A DNA stretch of 64,000 bases from the NCBI GenBank assembly GCA_964057225.1, contig OZ059894.1, positions 1-64,000 of the forward strand. The letters run 5' to 3'. Positions 14,609 through 29,233 of the stretch are shown piece by piece. The notes under the pieces were generated by a model that did not search any database, was not told the origin of the DNA, and worked only from the letters and a program-made list of their open reading frames with translations. The translations under genes and the position numbers were made by a program. The first letter of the stretch is position 1; each line of letters starts with the position of its first letter. This DNA is from Auanema rhodensis (Eukaryota; Nematoda; Chromadorea; Rhabditida; Rhabditidae).

Positions 14609-17600
14609 TAAAGTTCACGTAAATTTCAAAGTCATGGTTACCATGAAGCAATATCAATAAAAATTTGTTTTTAGACTAATATGGACATGGGGAATCTAAT
14701 TTTGAAAACCGCATCTCTTTATCTTTCACGTGAAGCGAGTTACATACCAAGTGCACATCACGTGTACATTTAATTAGCATAAATTAAAGTTCACGTAAAT
14801 TTCAAAGTCATGGTTACCATGAACCAATATCAATAAAAATTTGTTTTTAGACTAATATGGACATGGGGAATCTAATTTTGAAAACCGCATCTCTTTATCT
14901 TTCACGTGAAGCGAGTTACATACCAAGTGCACATCACGTGTACATTTAATTAGCATAAATTAAAGTTCACGTAAATTTCAAAGTCATGGTTACCATGCAC
15001 CAATATCAATAAAAATTTGTTTTTAGACTAATATGGACATGGGGAATCTAATTTTGGAAACCGCATCTCTTTATCTTTCACGTGAAGCGAGTTACATACC
15101 AAGTGCACATCACGTGTACATTTAATTAGCATAAATTAAAGTTCACGTAAATTTCAAAGTCATGGTTACCATGAACCAATATCAATAAAAATTTGTTTTT
15201 AGACTAATATGGACATGGGGAATCTAATTTTGAAAACCGCATCTCTTTATCTTTCACGTGAAGCGAGTTACATACCAAGTGCACATCACGTGTACATTTA
15301 ATTAGCATAAATTAAAGTTCACGTAAATTTCAAAGTTATGGTTACCATGAACCAATATCAATAAAAATTTGTTTTTAGACTAATATGGACATGGGGAATC
15401 TAATTTTGAAAACCGCATCTCTTTATCTTTCACGTGAAGCGAGTTACATACCAAGTGCACATCACGTGTACATTTAATTAGCATAAATTAAAGTTCACGT
15501 AAACTTCAAAGTCATGGTTACCATGAAGCAATATCAATAAAAATTTGTTTTTAGACTAATATGGACATGGGGAATCTAATTTTGAAAACCGCATCTCTTT
15601 ATCTTTCACGTGAAGCGAGTTACATACCAAGTGCACATCACGTGTACATTTAATTAGCATAAATTAAAGTTCACGTAAATTTCAAAGTCATGGTTACCAT
15701 GAACCAATATCAATAAAAATTTGTTTTTAGACTAATATGGACATGGGGAATCTAATTTTGAAAACCGCATCTCTTTATCTTTCACGTGAAGCGAGTTACA
15801 TACCAAGTGCACATCACGTGTACATTTAATTAGCATAAATTAAAGTTCACGTAAATTTCAAAGTCATGGTTACCATGCACCAATATCAATAAAAATTTGT
15901 TTTTAGACTAATATGGACATGGGGAATCTAATTTTGGAAACCGCATCTCTTTATCTTTCACGTGAAGCGAGTTACATACCAAGTGCACATCACGTGTACA
16001 TTTAATTAGCATAAATTAAAGTTCACGTAAATTTCAAAGTCATGGTTACCATGAAGCAATATCAATAAAAATTTGTTTTTAGACTAATATGGACATGGAG
16101 AATCTAATTTTGAAAACCGCATCTCTTTATCTTTCACGTGAAGCGAGTTACATACCAAGTGCACATCACGTGTACATTTAATTAGCATAAATTAAAGTTC
16201 ACGTAAATTTCAAAGTCATGGTTACCATGAAGCAATATCAATAAAAATTTGTTTTTAGACTAATAAGGACATGGGGAATCTAATTTTGAAAACCGCATCT
16301 CTTTATCTTTCACGTGAAGCGAGTTACATACCAAGTGCACATCACGTGTACATTTAATTAGCATAAATTAAAGTTCACGTAAATTTCAAAGTCATGGTTA
16401 CCATGAAGCAATATCAATAAAAATTTGTTTTTAGACTAATATGGACATGGGGAATCTAATTTTGAAAACCGCATCTCTTTATCTTTCACGTGAAGCGAGT
16501 TACATACCAAGTGCACATCACGTGTACATTTAATTAGCATAAATTAAAGTTCACGTAAATTTCAAAGTCATGGTTACCATGAAGCAATATCAATAAAAAT
16601 TTGTTTTTAGACTAATATGGACATGGGGAATCTAATTTTGAAAACCGCATCTCTTTATCTTTCACGTGAAGCGAGTTACATACCAAGTGCACATCACGTG
16701 TACATTTAATTAGCATAAATTAAAGTTCACGTAAATTTCAAAGTCATGGTTACCATGAACCAATATCAATCAAAATTTGTTTTTAGACTAATATGGACAT
16801 GGGGAATCTAATTTTGAAAACCGCATCTCTTTATCTTTCACGTGAAGCGAGTTACATACCAAGTGCACATCACGTGTACATTTAATTAGCATAAATTAAA
16901 GTTCACGTAAATTTCAAAGTCATGGTTACCATGCACCAATATCAATAAAAATTTGTTTTTAGACTAATATGGACATGGGGAATCTAATTTTGAAAACCGC
17001 ATCTCTTTATCTTTCACGTGAAGCGAGTTACATACCAAGTGCACATCACGTGTACATTTAATTAGCATAAATTAAAGTTCACGTAAATTTCAAAGTCATG
17101 GTTACCATGCACCAATATCAATAAAAATTTGTTTTTAGACTAATATGGACATGGGGAATCTAATTTTGAAAACCGCATCTCTTTATCTTTCACGTGAAGC
17201 GAGTTACATACCAAGTGCACATCACGTGTACATTTAATTAGCATAAATTAAAGTTCACGTAAATTTCAAAGTCATGGTTACCATAAACCAATATCAATAA
17301 AAATTTGTTTTTAGACTAATATGGACATGGGGAATCTAATTTTGAAAACCGCATCTCTTTATCTTTCACGTGAAGCGAGTTACATACCAAGTGCACATCA
17401 CGTGTACATTTAATTAGCATAAATTAAAGTTCACGTAAATTTCAAAGTCATGGTTACCATGAAGCAATATCAATAAAAATTTGTTTTTAGACTAATATGG
17501 ACATGGGGAATCTAATTTTGAAAACCGCATCTCTTTATCTTTCACGTGAAGCGAGTTACATACCAAGTGCACATCACGTGTACATTTAATTAGCATGAAT

Positions 17601-19536
17601 TAAAGTTCACGTAAATTTCAAAGTCATGGTTACCATGAAGCAATATCAATAAACATTTGTTTTTAGACTAATATGGACATGGGGAATCTAATTTTGAAAA
17701 CCGCATCTCTTTATCTTTCACGTGAAGCGAGTTACATACCAAGTGCACATCACGTGTACATTTAATTAGCATAAATTAAAGTTCACGTAAATTTCAAAGT
17801 CATGGTTACCATGCACCAATATCAATAAAAATTTGTTTTTAGACTAATATGGACATGGGAAATCTAATTTTGAAAACCGCATCTCTTTATCTTTCACGTG
17901 AAGCGAGTTACATACCAAGAGCACATCACGTGTACATTTAATTAGCATAAATTAAAGTTCACGTAAATTTCAAAGTCATGGTTACCATGAACCAATATCA
18001 ATAAAAATTTGTTTTTAGACTAATATGAACATGGGGAATCTAATTTTGAAAACCGCATCTCTTTATCTTTCACGTGAAGCGAGTTACATACCAAGTGCAC
18101 ATCACGTGTACATTTAATTAGCATAAATTAAAGTTCACGTAAATTTCAAAGTCATGGTTACCATGAACCAATATCAATAAAAATTTGTTTTTAGACTAAT
18201 ATGGACATGGGGAATCTAATTGTGAAAACCGCATTTCTTTATCTTTCACGTGAAGCGAGTTACATACCAAGTGCACATCACGTGTACATTTAATTAGCAT
18301 AAATTAAAGTTCACGTAAATTTCAAAGTCATGGTTACCATGAAGCAATATCAATAAAAATTTGTTTTTAGACTAATATGGATATGGGGAATCTAATTTTG
18401 AAAACCGCATCTCTTTATCTTTCACGTGAAGCGAGTTACATACCAAGTGCACATCACGTGTACATTTAATTAGCATAAATTAAAGTTCACGTAAATTTCA
18501 AAGTCATGGTTACCATGAACCAATATCAATAAAAATTTGTTTTTAGACTAATATGGACATGGGGAATCTAATTTTGAAAACCGCATTTCTTTATCTTTCA
18601 CGTGAAGCGAGTTACATACCAAGTGCACATCACGTGTACATTTAATTAGCATAAATTAAAGTTCACGTAAATTTCAAAGTCATGGTTACCATGAACCAAT
18701 ATCAATAAAAATTTGTTTTTAGACTAATATGGACATGGGGAATCTAATTTTGAAAACCGCATCTCTTTATCTTTCACGTGAAGCGAGTTACATACCAAGT
18801 GCACATCACGTGTACATTTAATTAGCATAAATTAAAGTTCACGTAAATTTCAAAGTCATGGTTACCATGAACCAATATCAATAAAAATTTGTTTTTAGAC
18901 TAATATGGACATGGGGAATCTAATTTTGAAAACCGCATCTCTTTATCTTTCACGTGAAGCGAGTTACATACCAAGTGCACATCACGTGTACATTTAATTA
19001 GCATAAATTAAAGTTCACGTAAATTTCAAAGTCATGGTTACCATGAACCAATATCAATAAAAATTTGTTTTTAGACTAATATGGACATGGGGAATCTAAT
19101 TTTGAAAACCGCATTTCTTTATCTTTCACGTGAAGCGAGTTACATACCAAGTGCACATCACGTGTACATTTAATTAGCATAAATTAAAGTTCACGTAAAT
19201 TTCAAAGTCATGGTTACCATGAACCAATATCAATAAAAATTTGTTTTTAGACTAATATGGACATGGGGAATCTAATTTTGAAAACCGCATCTCTTTATCT
19301 TTCACGTGAAGCGAGTTACATACCAAGTGCACATCACGTGTACATTTAATTAGCATAAATTAAAGTTCACGTAAATTTCAAAGTCATGGTTACCATGAAG
19401 CAATATCAATAAAAATTTGTTTTTAGACTAATATGGACATGGGGAATCTAATTTTGAAAACCGCATCTCTTTATCTTTCACGTGAAGCGAGTTACATACC
19501 AAGTGCACATCACGTGTACATTTAATTAGCATAAAT

Positions 19537-20592
19537 TAAAGTTCACGTAAATTTCAAAGTCATGGTTACCATGCACCAATATCAATAAAAATTTGTTTTT
19601 AGACTAATATGGACATGGGGAATCTAATTTTGGAAACCGCATCTCTTTATCTTTCACGTGAAGCGAGTTACATACCAAGTGCACATCACGTGTACATTTA
19701 ATTAGCATAAATTAAAGTTCACGTAAATTTCAAAGTCATGGTTACCATGAACCAATATCAATAAAAATTTGTTTTTAGACTAATATGGACATGGGGAATC
19801 TAATTTTGAAAACCGCATCTCTTTATCTTTCACGTAAAGCGAGTTACATACCAAGTGCACATCACGTGTACATTTAATTAGCATAAATTAAAGTTCACGT
19901 AAATTTCAAAGTTATGGTTACCATGAACCAATATCAATAAAAATTTGTTTTTAGACTAATATGGACATGGGGAATCTAATTTTGAAAACCGCATCTCTTT
20001 ATCTTTCACGTGAAGCGAGTTACATACCAAGTGCACATCACGTGTACATTTAATTAGCATAAATTAAAGTTCACGTAAATTTCAAAGTCATGGTTACCAT
20101 GCACCAATATCAATAAAAATTTGTTTTTAGACTAATATGGACATGGGGAATCTAATTTTGGAAACCGCATCTCTTTATCTTTCACGTGAAGCGAGTTACA
20201 TACCAAGTGCACATCACGTGTACATTTAATTAGCATAAATTAAAGTTCACGTAAATTTCAAAGTCATGGTTACCATGAACCAATATCAATAAAAATTTGT
20301 TTTTAGACTAATATGGACATGGGGAATCTAATTTTGAAAACCGCATCTCTTTATCTTTCACGTGAAGCGAGTTACATACCAAGTGCACATCACGTGTACA
20401 TTTAATTAGCATAAATTAAAGTTCACGTAAATTTCAAAGTTATGGTTACCATGAACCAATATCAATAAAAATTTGTTTTTAGACTAATATGGACATGGGG
20501 AATCTAATTTTGAAAACCGCATCTCTTTATCTTTCACGTGAAGCGAGTTACATACCAAGTGCACATCACGTGTACATTTAATTAGCATAAAT
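19537..20592. repeat. 3-monomer tandem duplication (528 bp x2)
   Basis: The series GCACC + TTTTGGAAA, plain GAACC, CAAAGTTATGG + GAACC occurs at 19537-20064 and again at 20065-20592. The first copy carries a private CACGTAAAGCG change that the second lacks. The same series exists singly at 7393, 11441 and 14961, so this is a local duplication within a longer repeat. Confidence 0.8.
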
Positions 20593-21820
20593 TAAAGTTC
20601 ACGTAAACTTCAAAGTCATGGTTACCATGAAGCAATATCAATAAAAATTTGTTTTTAGACTAATATGGACATGGGGAATCTAATTTTGAAAACCGCATCT
20701 CTTTATCTTTCACGTGAAGCGAGTTACATACCAAGTGCACATCACGTGTACATTTAATTAGCATAAATTAAAGTTCACGTAAATTTCAAAGTCATGGTTA
20801 CCATGAACCAATATCAATAAAAATTTGTTTTTAGACTAATATGGACATGGGGAATCTAATTTTGAAAACCGCATCTCTTTATCTTTCACGTGAAGCGAGT
20901 TACATACCAAGTGCACATCACGTGTACATTTAATTAGCATAAATTAAAGTTCACGTAAATTTCAAAGTCATGGTTACCATGAAGCAATATCAATAAAAAT
21001 TTGTTTTTAGACTAATATGGACATGGGGAATCTAATTTTGAAAACCGCATCTCTTTATCTTTCACGTGAAGCGAGTTACATACCAAGTGCACATCACGTG
21101 TACATTTAATTAGCATAAATTAAAGTTCACGTAAATTTCAAAGTCATGGTTACCATGCACCAATATCAATGAAAATTTGTTTTTAGACTAATATGGACAT
21201 GGGGAATCTAATTTTGGAAACCGCATCTCTTTATCTTTCACGTGAAGCGAGTTACATACCAAGTGCACATCACGTGTACATTTAATTAGCATAAATTAAA
21301 GTTCACGTAAATTTCAAAGTCATGGTTACCATGAAGCAATATCAATAAAAATTTGTTTTTAGACTAATATGGACATGGAGAATCTAATTTTGAAAACCGC
21401 ATCTCTTTATCTTTCACGTGAAGCGAGTTACATACCAAGTGCACATCACGTGTACATTTAATTAGCATAAATTAAAGTTCACGTAAATTTCAAAGTCATG
21501 GTTACCATGAAGCAATATCAATAAAAATTTGTTTTTAGACTAATATGGACATGGGGAATCTAATTTTGAAAACCGCATCTCTTTATCTTTCACGTGAAGC
21601 GAGTTACATACCAAGTGCACATCACGTGTACATTTAATTAGCATAAATTAAAGTTCACGTAAATTTCAAAGTCATGGTTACCATGAAGCAATATCAATAA
21701 AAATTTGTTTTTAGACTAATATGGACATGGGGAATCTAATTTTGAAAACCGCATCTCTTTATCTTTCACGTGAAGCGAGTTACATACCAAGTGCACATCA
21801 CGTGTACATTTAATTAGCAT

Positions 21821-21824
21821 ACAT
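21821..21824. repeat. 4-bp ACAT duplication in a monomer
   Basis: Where all other monomers read TTAGCATAAATTAAAG, this one reads TTAGCATACATAAATTAAAG. The extra ACAT shifts every downstream monomer start by 4 bp relative to the left part of the array. It looks like a small replication slippage event. Confidence 0.9.
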
Positions 21825-24800
21825 AAATTAAAGTTCACGTAAATTTCAAAGTCATGGTTACCATGAAGCAATATCAATAAAAATTTGTTTTTAGACTAAT
21901 ATGGACATGGGGAATCTAATTTTGAAAACCGCATCTCTTTATCTTTCACGTGAAGCGAGTTACATACCAAGTGCACATCACGTGTACATTTAATTAGCAT
22001 AAATTAAAGTTCACGTAAATTTCAAAGTCATGGTTACCATAAACCAATATCAATAAAAATTTGTTTTTAGACTAATATGGACATGGGGAATCTAATTTTG
22101 AAAACCGCATCTCTTTATCTTTCACGTGAAGCGAGTTACATACCAAGTGCACATCACGTGTACATTTAATTAGCATAAATTAAAGTTCACGTAAATTTCA
22201 AAGTCATGGTTACCATAAACCAATATCAATAAAAATTTGTTTTTAGACTAATATGGACATGGGGAATCTAATTTTGAAAACCGCATCTCTTTATCTTTCA
22301 CGTGAAGCGAGTTACATACCAAGTGCACATCACGTGTACATTTAATTAGCATAAATTAAAGTTCACGTAAATTTCAAAGTCATGGTTACCATGAAGCAAT
22401 ATCAATAAAAATTTGTTTTTAGACTAAAATGGACATGGGGAATCTAATTTTGAAAACCGCATCTCTTTATCTTTCACGTGAAGCGAGTTACATACCAAGT
22501 GCACATCACGTGTACATTTAATTAGCATAAATTAAAGTTCACGTAAATTTCAAAGTCATGGTTACCATGAAGCAATATCAATAAAAATTTGTTTTTAGAC
22601 TAATATGGACATGGGGAATCTAATTTTGAAAACCGCATCTCTTTATCTTTCACGTGAAGCGAGTTACATACCAAGTGCACATCACGTGTACATTTAATTA
22701 GCATAAATTAAAGTTCACGTAAACTTCAAAGTCATGGTTACCATGAAGCAATATCAATAAAAATTTGTTTTTAGACTAATATGGACATGGGGAATCTAAT
22801 TTTGAAAACCGCATCTCTTGATCTTTCACGTGAAGCGAGTTACATACCAAGTGCACATCACGTGTACATTTAATTAGCATAAATTAAAGTTCACGTAAAT
22901 TTCAAAGTCATGGTTACCATGAAGCAATATCAATAAAAATTTGTTTTTAGACTAATATGGACATGGGGAATCTAATTTTGAAAACCGCATCTCTTTATCT
23001 TTCACGTGAAGCGAGTTACATACCAAGTGCACATCACGTGTACATTTAATTAGCATAAATTAAAGTTCACGTAAATTTCAAAGTCATGGTTACCATGAAG
23101 CAATATCAATAAAAATTTGTTTTTAGACTAATATGGACATGGGGAATCTAATTTTGAAAACCGCATCTCTTTATCTTTCACGTGAAGCGAGTTACATACC
23201 AAGTGCACATCACGTGTACATTTAATTAGCATAAATTAAAGTTCACGTAAATTTCAAAGTCATGGTTACCATGAACCAATATCAATCAAAATTTGTTTTT
23301 AGACTAATATGGACATGGGGAATCTAATTTTGAAAACCGCATCTCTTTATCTTTCACGTGAAGCGAGTTACATACCAAGAGCACATCACGTGTACATTTA
23401 ATTAGCATAAATTAAAGTTCACGTAAATTTCAAAGTCATGGTTACCATGCACCAATATCAATAAAAATTTGTTTTTAGACTAATATGGACATGGGGAATC
23501 TAATTTTGAAAACCGCATCTCTTTATCTTTCACGTGAAGCGAGTTACATACCAAGTGCACATCACGTGTACATTTAATTAGCATAAATTAAAGTTCACGT
23601 AAATTTCAAAGTCATGGTTACCATGCACCAATATCAATAAAAATTTGTTTTTAGACTAATATGGACATGGGGAATCTAATTTTGAAAACCGCATCTCTTT
23701 ATCTTTCACGTGAAGCGAGTTACATACCAAGTGCACATCACGTGTACATTTAATTAGCATAAATTAAAGTTCACGTAAATTTCAAAGTCATGGTTACCAT
23801 AAACCAATATCAATAAAAATTTGTTTTTAGACTAATATGGACATGGGGAATCTAATTTTGAAAACCGCATCTCTTTATCTTTCACGTGAAGCGAGTTACA
23901 TACCAAGTGCACATCACGTGTACATTTAATTAGCATAAATTAAAGTTCACGTAAATTTCAAAGTCATGGTTACCATGAAGCAATATCAATAAAAATTTGT
24001 TTTTAGACTAAAATGGACATGGGGAATCTAATTTTGAAAACCGCATCTCTTTATCTTTCACGTGAAGCGAGTTACATACCAAGTGCACATCACGTGTACA
24101 TTTAATTAGCATAAATTAAAGTTCACGTAAATTTCAAAGTCATGGTTACCATGAAGCAATATCAATAAAAATTTGTTTTTAGACTAATATGGACATGGGG
24201 AATCTAATTTTGAAAACCGCATCTCTTTATCTTTCACGTGAAGCGAGTTACATACCAAGTGCACATCACGTGTACATTTAATTAGCATAAATTAAAGTTC
24301 ACGTAAACTTCAAAGTCATGGTTACCATGAAGCAATATCAATAAAAATTTGTTTTTAGACTAATATGGACATGGGGAATCTAATTTTGAAAACCGCATCT
24401 CTTTATCTTTCACGTGAAGCGAGTTACATACCAAGTGCACATCACGTGTACATTTAATTAGCATAAATTAAAGTTCACGTAAATTTCAAAGTCATGGTTA
24501 CCATGCACCAATATCAATAAAAATTTGTTTTTAGACTAATATGGACATGGGAAATCTAATTTTGAAAACCGCATCTCTTTATCTTTCACGTGAAGCGAGT
24601 TACATACCAAGAGCACATCACGTGTACATTCAATTAGCATAAATTAAAGTTCACGTAAATTTCAAAGTCATGGTTACCATGAACCAATATCAATAAAAAT
24701 TTGTTTTTAGACTAATATGGACATGGGGAATCTAATTTTGAAAACCGCATTTCTTTATCTTTCACGTGAAGCGAGTTACATACCAAGTGCACATCACGTG

Positions 24801-27800
24801 TACATTTAATTAGCATAAATTAAAGTTCACGTAAATTTCAAAGTCATGGTTACCATGCACCAATATCAATAAAAATTTGTTTTTAGACTAATATGGACAT
24901 GGGGAATCTAATTTTGAAAACCGCATCTCTTTATCTTTCACGTGAAGCGAGTTACATACCAAGTGCACATCACGTGTACATTTAAATAGCATAAATTAAA
25001 GTTCACGTAAATTTCAAAGTCATGGTTACCATGAACCAATATCAATAAAAATTTGTTTTTAGACTAATATGGACATGGGGAATCTAATTTTGGAAACCGC
25101 ATCTCTTTATCTTTCACGTGAAGCGAGTTACATACCAAGTGCACATCACGTGTACATTTAATTAGCATAAATTAAAGTTCACGTAAACTTCAAAGTCATG
25201 GTTACCATGAAGCAATATCAATAAAAATTTGTTTTTAGACTGATATGGACATGGGGAATCTAATTTTGAAAACCGCATCTCTTTATCTTTCACGTGAAGC
25301 GAGTTACATACCAAGTGCACATCACGTGTACATTTAATTAGCATAAATTAAAGTTCACGTAAATTTCAAAGTCATGGTTACCATGAACCAATATCAATAA
25401 AAATTTGTTTTTAGACTAATATGGACATGGGGAATCTAATTTTGAAAACCGCATCTCTTTATCTTTCACGTGAAGCGAGTTACATACCAAGTGCACATCA
25501 CGTGTACATTTAATTAGCATAAATTAAAGTTCACGTAAATTTCAAAGTCATGGTTACCATGAACCAATATCAATAAAAATTTGTTTTTAGACTAATATGG
25601 ACATGGGGAATCTAATTTTGAAAACCGCATCTCTTTATCTTTCACGTGAAGCGAGTTACATACCAAGTGCACATCACGTGTACATTTAATTAGCATAAAT
25701 TAAAGTTCACGTAAATTTCAAAGTCATGGTTACCATGAAGCAATATCAATAAAAATTTGTTTTTAGACTAATATGGACATGGGGAATCTAATTTTGAAAA
25801 CCGCATCTCTTTATCTTCCACGTGAAGCGAGTTACATACCAAGTGCACATCACGTGTACATTTAATTAGCATAAATTAAAGTTCACGTAAATTTCAAAGT
25901 CATGGTTACCATGAACCAATATCAATAAAAATTTGTTTTTAGACTAATATGGACATGGGGAATCTAATTTTGAAAACCGCATCTCTTTATCTTTCACGTG
26001 AAGCGAGTTACATACCAAGTGCACATCACGTGTACATTTAATTAGCATAAATTAAAGTTCACGTAAATTTCAAAGTCATGGTTACCATGAAGCAATATCA
26101 ATAAAAATTTGTTTTTAGACTAATATGGACATGGGGAATCTAATTTTGAAAACCGCATCTCTTTATCTTTCACGTGAAGCGAGTTACATACCAAGTGCAC
26201 ATCACGTGTACATTTAATTAGCATAAATTAAAGTTCACGTAAATTTCAAAGTCATGGTTACCATGCACCAATATCAATAAAAATTTGTTTTTAGACTAAT
26301 ATGGACATGGGGAATCTAATTTTGGAAACCGCATCTCTTTATCTTTCACGTGAAGCGAGTTACATACCAAGTGCACATCACGTGTACATTTAATTAGCAT
26401 AAATTAAAGTTCACGTAAATTTCAAAGTCATGGTTACCATGAACCAATATCAATAAAAATTTGTTTTTAGACTAATGTGGACATGGGGAATCTAATTTTG
26501 AAAACCGCATCTCTTTATCTTTCACGTGAAGCGAGTTACATACCAAGTGCACATCACGTGTACATTTAATTAGCATAAATTAAAGTTCACGTAAATTTCA
26601 AAGTCATGGTTACCATGAACCAATATCAATAAAAATTTGTTTTTAGACTAATATGGACATGGGGAATCTAATTTTGAAAACCGCATCTCTTTATCTTTCA
26701 CGTGAAGCGAGTTACATACCAAGTGCACATCACGTGTACATTTAATTAGCATAAATTAAAGTTCACGTAAACTTCAAAGTCATGGTTACCATGAAGCAAT
26801 ATCAATAAAAATTTGTTTTTAGCCTAATATGGACATGGGGAATCTAATTTTGAAAACCGCATCTCTTTATCTTTCACGTGAAGCGAGTTACATACCAAGT
26901 GCACATCACGTGTACATTTAATTAGCATAAATTAAAGTTCACGTAAATTTCAAAGTCATGGTTACCATGAACCAATATCAATAAAAATTTGTTTTTAGAC
27001 TAATATGGACATGGGGAATCTAATTTTGAAAACCGCATCTTTTTATCTTTCACGTGAAGCGAGTTACATACCAAGTGCACATCACGTGTACATTTAATTA
27101 GCATAAATTAAAGATCACGTAAATTTCAAAGTCATGGTTACCATGAAGCAATATCAATAAAAATTTGTTTTTAGACTAATATGGACATGGGGAATCTAAT
27201 TTTGAAAACCGCATCTCTTTATCTTTCACGTGAAGCGAGTTACATACCAAGTGCACATCACGTGTACATTTAATTAGCATAAATTAAAGTTCACGTAAAT
27301 TTCAAAGTCATGGTTACCATGCACCAATATCAATAAAAATTTGTTTTTAGACTAATATGGACATGGGGAATCTAATTTTGGAAACCGCATCTCTTTATCT
27401 TTCACGTGAAGCGAGTTACATACCAAGTGCACATCACGTGTACATTTAATTAGCATAAATTAAAGTTCACGTAAATTTCAAAGTCATGGTTACCATGAAC
27501 CAATATCAATAAAAATTTGTTTTTAGACTAATGTGGACATGGGGAATCTAATTTTGAAAACCGCATCTCTTTATCTTTCACGTGAAGCGAGTTACATACC
27601 AAGTGCACATCACGTGTACATTTAATTAGCATAAATTAAAGTTCACGTAAATTTCAAAGTCATGGTTACCATGAAGCAATATCAATAAAAATTTGTTTTT
27701 AGACTAATATGGACATGGAGAATCTAATTTTGAAAACCGCATCTCTTTATCTTTCACGTGAAGCGAGTTACATACCAAGTGCACATCACGTGTACATTTA

Positions 27801-29196
27801 ATTAGCATAAATTAAAGTTCACGTAAATTTCAAAGTCATGGTTACCATGAAGCAATATCAATAAAAATTTGTTTTTAGACTAATATGGACATGGGGAATC
27901 TAATTTTGAAAACCGCATCTCTTTATCTTTCACGTGAAGCGAGTTACATACCAAGTGCACATCACGTGTACATTTAATTAGCATAAATTAAAGTTCACGT
28001 AAATTTCAAAGTCATGGTTACCATGAAGCAATATCAATAAAAATTTGTTTTTAGACTAATATGGACATGGGGAATCTAATTTTGAAAACCGCATCTCTTT
28101 ATCTTTCACGTGAAGCGAGTTACATACCAAGTGCACATCACGTGTACATTTAATTAGCATAAATTAAAGTTCACGTAAATTTCAAAGTCATGGTTACCAT
28201 GAACCAATATCAATCAAAATTTGTTTTTAGACTAATATGGACATGGGGAATCTAATTTTGAAAACCGCATCTCTTTTTCTTTCACGTGAAGCGAGTTACA
28301 TACCAAGTGCACATCACGTGTACATTTAATTAGCATGAATTAAAGTTCACGTAAATTTCAAAGTCATGGTTACCATGCACCAATATCAATAAAAATTTGT
28401 TTTTAGACTAATATGGACATGGGGAATCTAATTTTGAAAACCGCATCTCTTTATCTTTCACGTGAAGCGAGTTACATACCAAGTGCACATCACGTGTACA
28501 TTTAATTAGCATAAATTAAAGTTCACGTAAATTTCAAAGTCATGGTTACCATGCACCAATATCAATAAAAATTTGTTTTTAGACTAATATGGACATGGGG
28601 AATCTAATTTTGAAAACCGCATCTCTTTATCTTTCACGTGAAGCGAGTTACATACCAAGTGCACATCACGTGTACATTTAATTAGCATAAATTAAAGTTC
28701 ACGTAAATTTCAAAGTCATGGTTACCATGCACCAATATCAATAAAAATTTGTTTTTAGACTAATATGGACATGGGGAATCTAATTTTGAAAACCGCATCT
28801 CTTTATCTTTCACGTGAAGCGAGTTACATACCAAGTGCACATCACGTGTACATTTAATTAGCATAAATTAAAGTTCACGTAAATTTCAAAGTCATGGTTA
28901 CCATGAACCAATATCAATCAAAATTTGTTTTTAGACTAATATGGACATGGGGAATCTAATTTTGAAAACCGCATCTCTTTTTCTTTCACGTGAAGCGAGT
29001 TACATACCAAGTGCACATCACGTGTACATTTAATTAGCATGAATTAAAGTTCACGTAAATTTCAAAGTCATGGTTACCATGCACCAATATCAATAAAAAT
29101 TTGTTTTTAGACTAATATGGACATGGGGAATCTAATTTTGAAAACCGCATCTCTTTATCTTTCACGTGAAGCGAGTTACATACCAAGTGCACATCA

Positions 29197-29233
29197 CGTG
29201 TACATTTAATTAGCATAAATTAAAGTTCACGTA
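29197..29233. repeat. Left target-site duplication of LINE E1 (37 bp)
   Basis: Satellite positions 153-176 plus 1-13, immediately before the first non-satellite base. The identical 37 bp restart at 33108-33144 after the element. An uninterrupted paralogous context exists at 38036-38072. There the monomer series CAATCAAA, GAATTA-GCACC, GCACC, AAAAGTTG matches the flanks of E1 exactly, which shows that no monomers were gained or lost apart from this 37-bp overlap. Confidence 0.8.

Larger units (their letters stand above)
1..29233. repeat. 176-bp satellite array, segment 1 (166 monomers + 13 bp)
   Basis: Head-to-tail tandem repeat with a 176-bp unit. Taking the unit to begin TAAAGTTCACGTAAA, starts fall at 1, 177, 353 and so on, with phase kept to 29221 apart from one 4-bp insertion at 21821. 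Monomers differ by only a few substitutions. The recurrent variable sites are position 1-4 (TAAA/TAAT), 14-18 (AATTT/ACTTC-type), 38-41 (AAC/AAG/CAC/AAA after CCAT), 50-53 (AATAAAA/AATGAAA/AATCAAA), the ATGGGGAA/ATGGAGAA/ATGGGAAA site, TTTTGAAAA/TTTTGGAAA, GCATCTC/GCATTTC, and TTAATTAGC/TTAAATAGC. Each monomer has dyads at 25-37 and around 118-127, and a CACGTG at 151-156. No ORF longer than about 60 codons is conserved across monomers. Array function is unknown; a heterochromatic or centromeric role is inference only. Confidence 0.98.

Noticed and set aside
25162-25344. 60-codon minus-strand reading frame in the satellite (also 33473-33655 and 38401-38583)
   Set aside because: These frames exist only because single monomer variants (GACTGATATGG, or TAGAATAATATGG) remove a stop on the minus strand. 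Neighbouring monomers have the stop, and two of the three are the same variant copied 28 monomers apart. No sign of a gene.
1-29233. CRISPR array
   Set aside because: The repeat is a contiguous 176-bp unit without unique spacers, and the window is eukaryotic in character with no cas genes.
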